Source of the DNA: Pseudomonadota bacterium
Lineage (GTDB): Bacteria; Pseudomonadota; Alphaproteobacteria; Rhizobiales; Methylopilaceae
Direction of reading: 5' to 3'
NCBI GenBank assembly: GCA_023388965.1
Contig: JAEWFF010000032.1
Span: 17,985-81,984, forward strand
Length of the DNA: 64,000 nt
This document shows positions 45,107 to 52,733 of this stretch, piece by piece (the first letter of the stretch is position 1; each line of letters starts with the position of its first letter). The notes under the pieces are model-generated. The model was given only the letters and a program-made list of their open reading frames with translations, was not told the origin of the DNA and searched no databases. The position numbers and the translations under genes are program-made.

Positions 45107-45258
45107 TGAAGACCGACCCTCCTCAGGACGAGCGCCCCGGAAAGACCTCGCCCCCAAACCATCTGTGCCCGGCGCCCGCTCCCGATTGACGGAACTCCCC
45201 GGCCCGTATTTCGATGCCACCGCGCGGCCGGGGGCGGCCGGAGACAGGGGCAGGATCA

Positions 45259-46590
45259 ATGGCAAAGGCTGCGAGAAAAGCGGCGGACGGCAATACGAAC
45301 GCCGTCGAGCGCTATTTCGATATTGCGGGCGCTGGGTCGAGCGTTAGGACGGAGGTGCTGGCCGGCATCACGACCTTCCTCACCATGGCCTATATCATCT
45401 TCGTCAACCCGAACATTCTCGCCGCCGCAGGCATGCCCAAGGACGCGGTGTTCGCCGCCACCTGCCTTGCGGCGGCGGTGGCCACCCTCATCATGGCGCT
45501 CTATGCGCGCTATCCCATCGCGCTGGCGCCGGGCATGGGGCTCAACGCCTTCTTCGCCTTCTACGTTGTCGGCGCGCTGCAATTCACCTGGCAGCAGGCG
45601 CTCGCCGCCGTCTTCATCTCGGGCATTCTGGCGCTCATCATCTCCATCCTGCCGATCCGCGCCTGGCTGGTGAATTCGGTGCCGCAAAGCCTGAAGCTCG
45701 CGACCTCGGCGGGCATCGGCTTCTTCCTCGCCATCATCGCGCTGCAGGGCGCGGGGCTAGTTGTCGACAGCCCGGCGACCCTGGTGACGCACGGCAATCT
45801 CGTCGCGGCGGCGCCGCTTCTGTGCCTGCTCGGCTTCGCCATCATCGCCGCCCTGAACCAGCTCAAGGTTCCCGGCGCGACGATCATCGGCATTCTCGCC
45901 GTCACTATAATCGGCGTGCCGTTCGGCGCGGCGACGTTCGGCGGCATCTTCGCGCTGCCGCCCTCGTTGGCGCCGACCCTCCTGCAGCTCGATTTCTCGC
46001 GCCTGCTCGAAGGCTCGTTCCTGATCGTGGCGCTGACCATGTTCTTCGTCGATTTCTTCGACACGGCGGGCACCCTGATTGGCGTCTCCCACCGCGCCGG
46101 ACTGCTCGATAAGGACGGCAATCTCCCGCGCCTGCGTCAGGCGCTGGTGGCCGATTCGTCGGCAACCACGCTCGGCGCGCTGCTCGGCACCTCGAACACG
46201 ACCTCCTATATCGAGAGCGCGGCGGGCGTCGCATCCGGCGGGCGCACGGGGCTCGCCTCGGTCGTCACCGCGCTCTGCTTCCTGCTGGCCCTGTTCCTGT
46301 CGCCGCTTGCGGGCTGGATTCCGCAATACGCCACCGCCGCCGCGCTCCTGTTCGTCGCCGTGGTCATGTCGCGCTCGCTGGCGGAAGTGGATTGGGACGA
46401 TCTGACGGAAGCCGCTCCGGTCGCGGTGACGGCGGTGACCATGCCGCTTACCTATTCGATTGCGGTCGGCCTCGGCCTCGGCTTCATCACCTATGTGGTG
46501 GTGAAGGTGCTGACGAAGCGCTGGGCGGAAATCTCGCCGGCGGTCTGGCTGCTGGCGGCAGTGTTCGCCGTCATGCTGCCGATGTTGTAA
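45259..46590 (+). CDS. NCS2 family purine permease (AzgA/PbuG-like)
   Basis: Inner-membrane proton symporter, probably for adenine, guanine or hypoxanthine. The 443-residue protein has about 12-14 helices. Signatures are GITTFLTMAYIIFVNPNIL, ALAPGMGLNAFFAFYVV, LTMFFVDFFDTAGTLIGVSH and the substrate-site region ALLGTSNTTSYIESAAGVAS, which is the AzgA-type pattern. ATG 45259 follows AGGGGCAGGA. I looked for a purine riboswitch in the leader and saw none. It is flanked on both sides by repeats. Confidence 0.9.
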   Translation: MAKAARKAADGNTNAVERYFDIAGAGSSVRTEVLAGITTFLTMAYIIFVNPNILAAAGMPKDAVFAATCLAAAVATLIMALYARYPIALAPGMGLNAFFAFYVVGALQFTWQQALAAVFISGILALIISILPIRAWLVNSVPQSLKLATSAGIGFFLAIIALQGAGLVVDSPATLVTHGNLVAAAPLLCLLGFAIIAALNQLKVPGATIIGILAVTIIGVPFGAATFGGIFALPPSLAPTLLQLDFSRLLEGSFLIVALTMFFVDFFDTAGTLIGVSHRAGLLDKDGNLPRLRQALVADSSATTLGALLGTSNTTSYIESAAGVASGGRTGLASVVTALCFLLALFLSPLAGWIPQYATAAALLFVAVVMSRSLAEVDWDDLTEAAPVAVTAVTMPLTYSIAVGLGLGFITYVVVKVLTKRWAEISPAVWLLAAVFAVMLPML

Positions 46591-46597
46591 CGGCTGT

Positions 46598-46775
46598 ATG
46601 TCCCGGAAGCGCATCTCAACCCGGCTGTTGCCGGGTTGAGTATTGAAGCCGAACTCGGCAACAGCCGAGTTCGGGCCGCTGTCCGGGACCCATACTCCGC
46701 AGCGTTAGAAATTGAAGCCGTGAGTTCACGGCGTATGGGTCCCGGGCTCGACGCTTCGCGCCGCCCCGGGACATG
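46598..46775 (+). repeat. Family C repeat carrying a nested double-hairpin insert (module D, copy 3)
   Basis: Same outer structure as 29535-29652 (tgtcccggaagcg ... ccgctgtccgggac, catactccgcagcgt, gtatgggtcccgggctcg, ccccgggacatg). The small apical loop, however, holds 46615-46640 (11-bp stem ctcaacccggc, loop TGTT) and 46649-46674 (11-bp stem ccgaactcggc, loop AACA), linked by eight bases. Confidence 0.88.
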
Positions 46776-46808
46776 CGAAATGTCATGCGCCTGAGCTAAA
46801 AGGCACCC

Positions 46809-47069
46809 ATGTCGCCAATTCTCATCGAAGCCATCGGCATAACCGCCGGCGTCATTACGACCGCCTGCTGGCTGCCGCAGATCGTCAAGATCCTGCGCGA
46901 GCGCAGCACGAAGGATCTGTCCGTCGCCACGCAGGCGGCGTTCACTTTGGGCGTATTGCTCTGGTTCATCTACGGAATCGGCCTCGGGCGGCCGGCCATC
47001 GTAATGGCCAACGGGGTCACGCTCGCGCTTTCGGCGGCGATCCTCGGCCTCAAGCTCCGCTTCGGCTGA
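46809..47069 (+). CDS. SemiSWEET-type sugar transporter
   Basis: 86-residue membrane protein with three helices, half of a SWEET fold; such proteins dimerise to transport sugars. The PQ-loop motif appears as TACWLPQIVKILRERSTKDL, followed by AAFTLGVLLWFIYGIGLGRP and a third helix (VMANGVTLALSAAILGLKL). Substrate unknown. GGCACCC precedes ATG 46809, so the ribosome-binding site is weak. It stands alone between the family C repeat and a convergent small membrane protein. Confidence 0.88.
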   Translation: MSPILIEAIGITAGVITTACWLPQIVKILRERSTKDLSVATQAAFTLGVLLWFIYGIGLGRPAIVMANGVTLALSAAILGLKLRFG

Positions 47070-47108
47070 GCGGGCAGGGAGGCCCCGGCAGGGCCTCCCG
47101 CAAAAGTG

Positions 47109-47282
47109 TCAGAAATTGCTCAGCAGATTGCCGAGAACGAGCAGCACGAACGCGGCGATCAGCAGCCACGTCGCATAGACCGAGACGAACGGGATCGCCA
47201 CGCCCAGAAGGCTGATGATGGCAAGTACGCCGACAATAAGCGCGATCAGGAATACCGGTTGTGTGGGTGCAGAAAGATTCAT
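47109..47282 (-). CDS. Small two-helix membrane protein, 57 residues
   Basis: ATG 47282, preceded by GGGGGA at eight bases, opens 57 codons ending in TGA at 47109-47111. The product (MNLSAPTQPVFLIALIVGV at the start, LVLGNLLSNF at the end) is almost entirely hydrophobic, with two helices separated by FVSVYATW. I recognise no named family. The strong ribosome-binding site and clean membrane pattern argue for a real gene. It converges on the SemiSWEET gene. Confidence 0.75.
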   Translation of the reverse strand: MNLSAPTQPVFLIALIVGVLAIISLLGVAIPFVSVYATWLLIAAFVLLVLGNLLSNF

Positions 47283-47432
47283 GTCATTTCCCCCAAATTT
47301 GGCCGATAGCCATACAGAAAGCGGCTGTTACCGTCTTTCCGTAACATTCAGTTAACCATACAGCCCCCGATTCCGCCATAGACCCCCGGGGATGGCGGCC
47401 CCGCCGTGAACCGGTCTTTTCGTGAGCCGTCC

Positions 47433-47786
47433 ATGCCCAGCCTGACATCCCCCTACGTCCTGCCCGTACTGCTTCTCCTGTTCTCGAACCTCTTCATGAC
47501 CTTCGCCTGGTATGGCCATCTGAAGTTCAAGGCGACGCCGCTGATGGTCGTCATCCTGGCGAGCTGGGGCATCGCCTTCGTCGAATATTGCCTGGCCGTG
47601 CCCGCCAACCGGATCGGCCATTCGGTCTATTCGGCGGCCGAGCTGAAAACCATGCAGGAGGTCATAACCCTCATTGTTTTTGCCGGCTTTTCGGTCCTGT
47701 ACCTGAAGGAAGCCTTCACCTGGAACCATGCGGTCGGGTTCGCCCTGATCGCGCTCGGAGCGTTCTTCGTCTTCCAGAAATGGTGA
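47433..47786 (+). CDS. DMT-superfamily DUF486 membrane protein
   Basis: 117-residue protein with four membrane helices of the DUF486 family, a small-multidrug-resistance-like group. The family pattern is clear: LLLLFSNLFMTFAWYGHLKF, the EYCLAVPANRIGH loop and VFAGFSVLYLKEAFTWNHAV, ending VFQKW. Transport substrate unknown. ATG 47433 (MPSLTSPYVLP) is chosen over GTG 47406. A weak CtrA-like motif with one mismatch lies at 47341-47355, which could be chance. Confidence 0.85.
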   Translation: MPSLTSPYVLPVLLLLFSNLFMTFAWYGHLKFKATPLMVVILASWGIAFVEYCLAVPANRIGHSVYSAAELKTMQEVITLIVFAGFSVLYLKEAFTWNHAVGFALIALGAFFVFQKW

Positions 47787-47810
47787 GAAGGCCCGGCCGG
47801 CAAAGATCGC

Positions 47811-48938
47811 CTAGCGCGGCGCAAGCCGCAGCAGCTTTCCGTCCGAGGAATCCGTCAGCACATACAGCGCGCCGTCCGGCCCCTGCCGGACATCGCGGAT
47901 GCGCTCTCCGAGATCGGTGAGAAGGCGCTCCTCGCCCGTGACCTTGTCGCCGTCGAGCGTGACGCGGACGAGCGATTGCCCGGCCAGCGCGCCGATGAAG
48001 AGGCCGCCCTTCCAGGCCGGGAACAGGTCGCCCGTGTAGAACGCCATTCCCGACGGCGCGAAGCTCGGGTCCCAATAGTGCAGGGGCTGCTCCATGCCCT
48101 GTTTGTGAGTGCCTTCGCCGATCCGGCTGCCGTCGTAATTGCGCCCGTAGGAGATGACCGGCCAGCCATAGTTCTTCCCGGCTTCGGGTATGTTGATCTC
48201 GTCGCCGCCGCGTGCGCCGTGCTCGACGATCCAGAGTTTCCCGGTGGCGGGATTGATGGCGGCGCTTTGCGGGTTGCGGTGCCCATACGACCAGATTTCC
48301 GGCAATGCGCCGTCTCTGCCCACAAACGGATTGTCCTGCGGCACGGACCCGTCCGCATTGATGCGGACGACCTTGCCGAATGTGGCGTCGAGATCCTGCG
48401 CGCGGTCGCGATAGTTGAAGCGCTCGCCGAGGGTCACGAACAAGGTGCCGTCCGGCGCGAACGCAAGGCGCGAGCCGAAATGGCTGGAGCCGCTGACCTT
48501 CGGAGTCTGGCGGAAGATGATCTCCGCGCCCTCCAACACCCTCAGATCGTCCGACAGGCGACCGCGCGCGAGGGCGGTGCCGGCGCCGCCTTCTCCGGCC
48601 TCCGCGAAGGTCAGGTAGACGCGCCTGTTGTCCGCAAAGGCCGGATCGAGCGCGACATCGAGCAGCCCGCCCTGTCCGGACGCCAATACATCGGGCGTGC
48701 CGGCAATCTCGGTTGTCTCGCCGGAGGGGGTGACGAGGTTCAGCGCGCCCGAACGCTCGGTGACGAGCATTCTGCCGTCCGGCAGGAAAGCGAGGCCCCA
48801 GGGATGGTTGAAGCCGTCCGCGACGGTCTGGACGTCGAAGGGCGCGGTCTGGGCGCTGGAAGGCGGGGTGAATGCCAGAGCGGCGACTATTGAGGCGGCA
48901 AAAGCGGCGGTGCGGGCAGGCAAGGGAAGCTGTGTCAT
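47811..48938 (-). CDS. PQQ-dependent aldose sugar dehydrogenase family, exported
   Basis: Periplasmic six-bladed beta-propeller related to soluble PQQ glucose dehydrogenase and YliI/Asd. The 375-residue precursor has a signal peptide (TAAFAASIVAALAFTPPSSA). Blade motifs include GFNHPWGLAFLPDGRMLVTE, SGQGGLLDVALDPAF, the catalytic-His region SGSSHFGSRLAFAPDGTLF, SYGHRNPQSAAINPATG and HGARGGDEINIPEAGKNYGW. ATG 48938 is chosen over an upstream in-frame codon at 48971. Whether PQQ is made by this organism is not visible here. Confidence 0.9.
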   Translation of the reverse strand: MTQLPLPARTAAFAASIVAALAFTPPSSAQTAPFDVQTVADGFNHPWGLAFLPDGRMLVTERSGALNLVTPSGETTEIAGTPDVLASGQGGLLDVALDPAFADNRRVYLTFAEAGEGGAGTALARGRLSDDLRVLEGAEIIFRQTPKVSGSSHFGSRLAFAPDGTLFVTLGERFNYRDRAQDLDATFGKVVRINADGSVPQDNPFVGRDGALPEIWSYGHRNPQSAAINPATGKLWIVEHGARGGDEINIPEAGKNYGWPVISYGRNYDGSRIGEGTHKQGMEQPLHYWDPSFAPSGMAFYTGDLFPAWKGGLFIGALAGQSLVRVTLDGDKVTGEERLLTDLGERIRDVRQGPDGALYVLTDSSDGKLLRLAPR

Positions 48939-49072
48939 GCCCGCCAAGATAGGGCGCACCGGGCAAAACATGCTCTCACAAACCCGGCAGAATCTGCCGC
49001 CACGGGCCGAAAATGCCGGTTAACAGGGCGTAAAAACCAGATCAACCCATTGAAAAACAAGGATATCCTCGC

Positions 49073-49088
49073 TGGCCTCCCCCTTGCA
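49073..49088 (+). promoter_or_regulatory. Sigma-54 promoter of the flgE-flgK-flgL operon
   Basis: TGGCCTCCCCCTTGCA matches the sigma-54 pattern with GG and GC exactly spaced (9 of 12 fixed positions). Transcription would start near 49098, giving a ~53-nt leader for flgE. A CtrA-like motif with one mismatch, TTAA-N7-TAAA, lies at 49020-49034. Confidence 0.65.
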
Positions 49089-49150
49089 CCTGCTTTGCCA
49101 GGGCAATGGATTGGCGCGCCTGCGGCGTGGCCAGATTTCGGGAGAAGACC

Positions 49151-50845
49151 ATGGGTATCTTTGGGGCGCTGACCACGGCGGTGTCTGGCCTTCGGGCGCA
49201 GTCCTATGCGCTGGAAAACATTTCGGGCAACATCGCCAACTCGCAGACCACCGCCTTCAAGCGCACGGATACGAGCTTCACCGATCTAATCCCGGATTCG
49301 CTGCCGAGCCGCCAGGTCGCCGGCGCCGTCATCTCCCAGAGCCGCGCCACCAACACCGTGCAGGGCGACATCCAGTCGGCCTCAAACTCCACCTATATGG
49401 CGCTGAACGGCGACGGCTATTTCGTGGTCGCGATGCCGAGCAGCAGCGCCGACGGCCAGCCCATCTTCTCCGGCACCGATCTTTACACCCGCCGCGGCGA
49501 TTTCGAGATCGACAAGGACGGCTATCTCGTCAACGGCGCCGGCTATTACCTGAAGCTCCTGCCCATCGACCGCAACACCGGCAACGTTTCCGGCAGCGTG
49601 CCCGAAGTGCTGCCGCTGACCAACGACATCCTGCCGGCACGCGCGTCGACCGTGATCCAGTATCGCGGCAATCTGCCGAAAGACCCGACGCCCGGCCTGC
49701 TGAACCCGAACGATTTCACCGCCGATCCGCGCACTGCCGGCTCGAACGTGCCCTTCATCGTGAACGGCACGGCGATGACCAATGGCGGCAACCTGACCAA
49801 TAGCGGTACGGGCGGCGCGGGCTATGTCACGGACGGCGGCATGATCTCGCTGACGCTGAATGGCGGCACGCAGGTCGATTTCACCATCGACGACGGCGGC
49901 ATCAATACGCTGACCGATCTCATGAACGCCATCAACGACGATCCCAGCCTCGACGGCATCACGGCCTCGATCACCGGCGGCAACCAGCTTGTCCTGACAT
50001 CGGATCATCCCAACAACATGCTCACCGTGTCGGGCGCGGCGGCGGCCGAGCTCGGCATTGCCAGCGCCAATCCCGGTGTGGGCGGCGGCGGTGTCGTACA
50101 GGCGGCCGATGCCCAGATCTTCCAGGAAAGCTCGATCACGGGCGATGCCGTCACCATGTATGACGCGCAGGGAACGCCGGTGAACGTGCAGTTCCGCTGG
50201 GCCAAGATCGACGCGGCGAATTCGCCGAACGGCGTCGACACCTGGAATCTGTTCTACATGTCCGATTCCACGGCCACCGGCACAGAGCCGATGTGGACCA
50301 ATGTCGGGCAGGATTTCACCTTCGGGCCGAATTCGATCCTGAACCCGCCGATTGCCTCGACCATGATCAACAACATGACGGTCGATGGCGTGGCGCTCGG
50401 CAATATCACGATCTCGCACGGCGCGACCGGCTTCACGCAATATGCTGATCCCAACGCCCAGACCGCCAATATCCTGACGCTCAATCAGGACGGCTATGCG
50501 GCGGGCGAAGTGGTGCGCGTACAGATTTCGGACGGCGGCCGCATCACGGCGTTCTATTCGAACGGCCGCATGGCGGACATCGCCGAAATTCCGACCGTCT
50601 ATTTCAACGCCGACAATATGCTGAAGCGTCTGGACGGCGGCGCTTTCGCCACGACCTTCGAATCCGGCCCTCCGATCCCCGGCGCGCCGGGCACGATCAT
50701 CGGCCAGTCGCTCGAAGGTTCGAACACCGACATCGCCGACGAATTCACCAAGCTTATCGTCACCCAGCAGGCCTATTCGGCGAACACCCGCATCGTCTCG
50801 ACCGCCGACGAGATGCTGCAGGAAGCGCTGAACATGGTGCGCTGA
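49151..50845 (+). CDS. flgE: Flagellar hook protein FlgE
   Basis: Builds the flexible hook. The 564-residue protein starts with the rod/hook signature MGIFGALTTAVSGLRAQSYA and LENISGNIANSQTTAFKR, has the LALNGDGYF-type motif (MALNGDGYFVVA) and ends with the conserved coil DEFTKLIVTQQAYSANTRIV. The middle holds a flagellin/hook IN-like module (FTIDDGGINTLTDLMNAIND ... LVLTSDH). It is longer than the E. coli hook protein (402), as is common in this class. GGGAGAAG precedes ATG 49151. Confidence 0.96.
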   Translation: MGIFGALTTAVSGLRAQSYALENISGNIANSQTTAFKRTDTSFTDLIPDSLPSRQVAGAVISQSRATNTVQGDIQSASNSTYMALNGDGYFVVAMPSSSADGQPIFSGTDLYTRRGDFEIDKDGYLVNGAGYYLKLLPIDRNTGNVSGSVPEVLPLTNDILPARASTVIQYRGNLPKDPTPGLLNPNDFTADPRTAGSNVPFIVNGTAMTNGGNLTNSGTGGAGYVTDGGMISLTLNGGTQVDFTIDDGGINTLTDLMNAINDDPSLDGITASITGGNQLVLTSDHPNNMLTVSGAAAAELGIASANPGVGGGGVVQAADAQIFQESSITGDAVTMYDAQGTPVNVQFRWAKIDAANSPNGVDTWNLFYMSDSTATGTEPMWTNVGQDFTFGPNSILNPPIASTMINNMTVDGVALGNITISHGATGFTQYADPNAQTANILTLNQDGYAAGEVVRVQISDGGRITAFYSNGRMADIAEIPTVYFNADNMLKRLDGGAFATTFESGPPIPGAPGTIIGQSLEGSNTDIADEFTKLIVTQQAYSANTRIVSTADEMLQEALNMVR

Positions 50846-50883
50846 TGAGATAGCGGCCCGATAGCCGCTGTCAGGAGACGAAT

Positions 50884-52722
50884 ATGGGTCTGTCCTATGC
50901 CCTGAGTTCAGCCTTGTCCGGTCTGCGCACGACGCAGACCGGGCTTGAGCTCGTCTCCACCAATATCGCCAATGTCGGTACGCCCGCCTACACGAAGAAG
51001 ACGGCCGTCCTCGATTCGCAGGTCATCGCCGACCGTTCGGCGGGCGTGCGCATCACCGCCATCCAGCGCGAGATCGACACCTATGTGCAGCGTCAGTTGC
51101 GCACCGAGACGAGCGGTCTGTCCTATTCGAGCGTCGCTGCGAACTATCTCGGGCGGCTCCAGCAGATGTACGGCATACCGGGCGGGTCCACCTCGCTCGA
51201 CACGCTCGTCAACAATTTCACCAATGCCCTGGATTCGCTGGTAACGACGCCCTCGTCGCAGGCGGCGCGCCAGAGCGTTCTGAACGAAGCGCGCCTGTTC
51301 ACGCAGCAGATGAACGCGATGTCGTCGGAAATCCAGTCCATGCGGCAGGAGACCGACCGCGGACTGGCTTCCACCGCCGAGCGGATCAACAATCTGCTCG
51401 CCGGCATCGAAAAGGTTCAGCTCCAGATCGGCACGATGGAAGTGACCGGGCAGGTGGCGCCGGATCTGCTCGACCAGCGCGACCGCTTCGTCAACGAGCT
51501 GTCGCAGCTCATCGACATCCGCGTTTCCGACAATACGTCGAACTTCTCGATCTTCACGACCGGCGGCGTGCCGCTGCTGACCAACGCAACGGCGACGAAG
51601 CTCGAATATACCGGCACTTCGGCCATGGCGCCGCAGGCGCTCTATTCGCAGAACCCGGCCGACAGCCGCATCGGCACCGTCAATGTCGTCATGCCCGACG
51701 GCAGCCGCATCGACCTGCTCGCCGCGCAGAATATCCGCTCCGGCGAACTGAAGGCCTATGCCGATCTGCGCGACGATATTCTCGTCGAGGCGCAGACGCA
51801 GCTCGACGAACTCGCGGCCTCCATCGCCGAAGCCCTCAGCACCAATGTCACCGAGGGCACGGCGTCCGGCACCGGCTTCTCGCTCGATCTTTCCGCTGTG
51901 CAGGCCGGCAACAAGGTCTCGATCACCTACAATGAAATGCCGGGCGGAGCCGAGCGCACCGTCACCTTCATCCGTACCGATGATCCGTCCGCGCTGCCTC
52001 TGTCGGACGATCTGACCGCCGATCCGAACGACCGTGTGGTCGGTATCGATTTCTCCGGCGGCTTTGCCGCGGTTGCTGCGCAGATGCAGGCGGCACTCGG
52101 CGCGAACTTCTCGGTGACGGATGCGGGCTCCACCCTGACGTTCGACGCCGCCACCGCCAATGTCGATGTCACCGGCGCGACGGCCCGCACCACCGCGACC
52201 GCGTTCACGAATGACGGCCTTGCGATCCCGCTCTTTCTCGACGGCAATGTCGCCTATACGGGCAGCGTGGATGGCCTGACGCAGCGGCTCGGTTTCGCGC
52301 AGCGCATCACGATCAATCCGGCCATCCTCGCCGACCCCGCGCTTCTCGTGAATTATCAGAGCGCCATGACGTCGGGCGATGCCACGCGCCCGACCTTTCT
52401 GCGCGATGCGCTCGAAAACGCCAAGATCCAGTTCCGTACCGATACCGGCCTCGGCGGATCGAGCAGCCCGTTCACCGGCACCATCGCCGATTACGCGCGC
52501 GGCCTCATCGAGACGCAGGCGCGCAACGCGGAACTCGCCGCGCGCGTCCAGGAAGGTCAGGAGATCGTCGTTACATCCTTGCAGGACCGGTTTGCCGAAA
52601 AATCCTCCGTCAATGTCGATGAGGAAATGACGAAGCTGCTCCAGCTTCAGTCCGCCTATGCCGCCAATGCGCGCGTCATCTCCACGGTCAAGGAGATGAT
52701 GGACGTGCTGCTTGCCATGTGA
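50884..52722 (+). CDS. flgK: Flagellar hook-associated protein 1 FlgK
   Basis: First hook-filament junction protein. The 612-residue protein begins MGLSYALSSALSGLRTTQTG and LELVSTNIANVGTPAYTKK, has the FlgK heptad region, and ends NVDEEMTKLLQLQSAYAANA with a C-terminal coil. A module at ~360-450 resembles the IN-like domain of FlgE. AGGAGACGAAT precedes ATG 50884. It lies 38 bases after flgE and 11 before flgL. Confidence 0.95.
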   Translation: MGLSYALSSALSGLRTTQTGLELVSTNIANVGTPAYTKKTAVLDSQVIADRSAGVRITAIQREIDTYVQRQLRTETSGLSYSSVAANYLGRLQQMYGIPGGSTSLDTLVNNFTNALDSLVTTPSSQAARQSVLNEARLFTQQMNAMSSEIQSMRQETDRGLASTAERINNLLAGIEKVQLQIGTMEVTGQVAPDLLDQRDRFVNELSQLIDIRVSDNTSNFSIFTTGGVPLLTNATATKLEYTGTSAMAPQALYSQNPADSRIGTVNVVMPDGSRIDLLAAQNIRSGELKAYADLRDDILVEAQTQLDELAASIAEALSTNVTEGTASGTGFSLDLSAVQAGNKVSITYNEMPGGAERTVTFIRTDDPSALPLSDDLTADPNDRVVGIDFSGGFAAVAAQMQAALGANFSVTDAGSTLTFDAATANVDVTGATARTTATAFTNDGLAIPLFLDGNVAYTGSVDGLTQRLGFAQRITINPAILADPALLVNYQSAMTSGDATRPTFLRDALENAKIQFRTDTGLGGSSSPFTGTIADYARGLIETQARNAELAARVQEGQEIVVTSLQDRFAEKSSVNVDEEMTKLLQLQSAYAANARVISTVKEMMDVLLAM

Positions 52723-52733
52723 GGTGAATGGTC

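Noticed and set aside
45116..45258. Purine riboswitch upstream of the NCS2 permease
   Set aside because: The leader is GC-rich, and I see no three-way-junction core.
47341..47355. CtrA site upstream of the DUF486 gene
   Set aside because: GTAA-N7-TTAA has one mismatch; a few such matches are expected by chance in 64 kb, and the gene has no flagellar or cell-cycle link.
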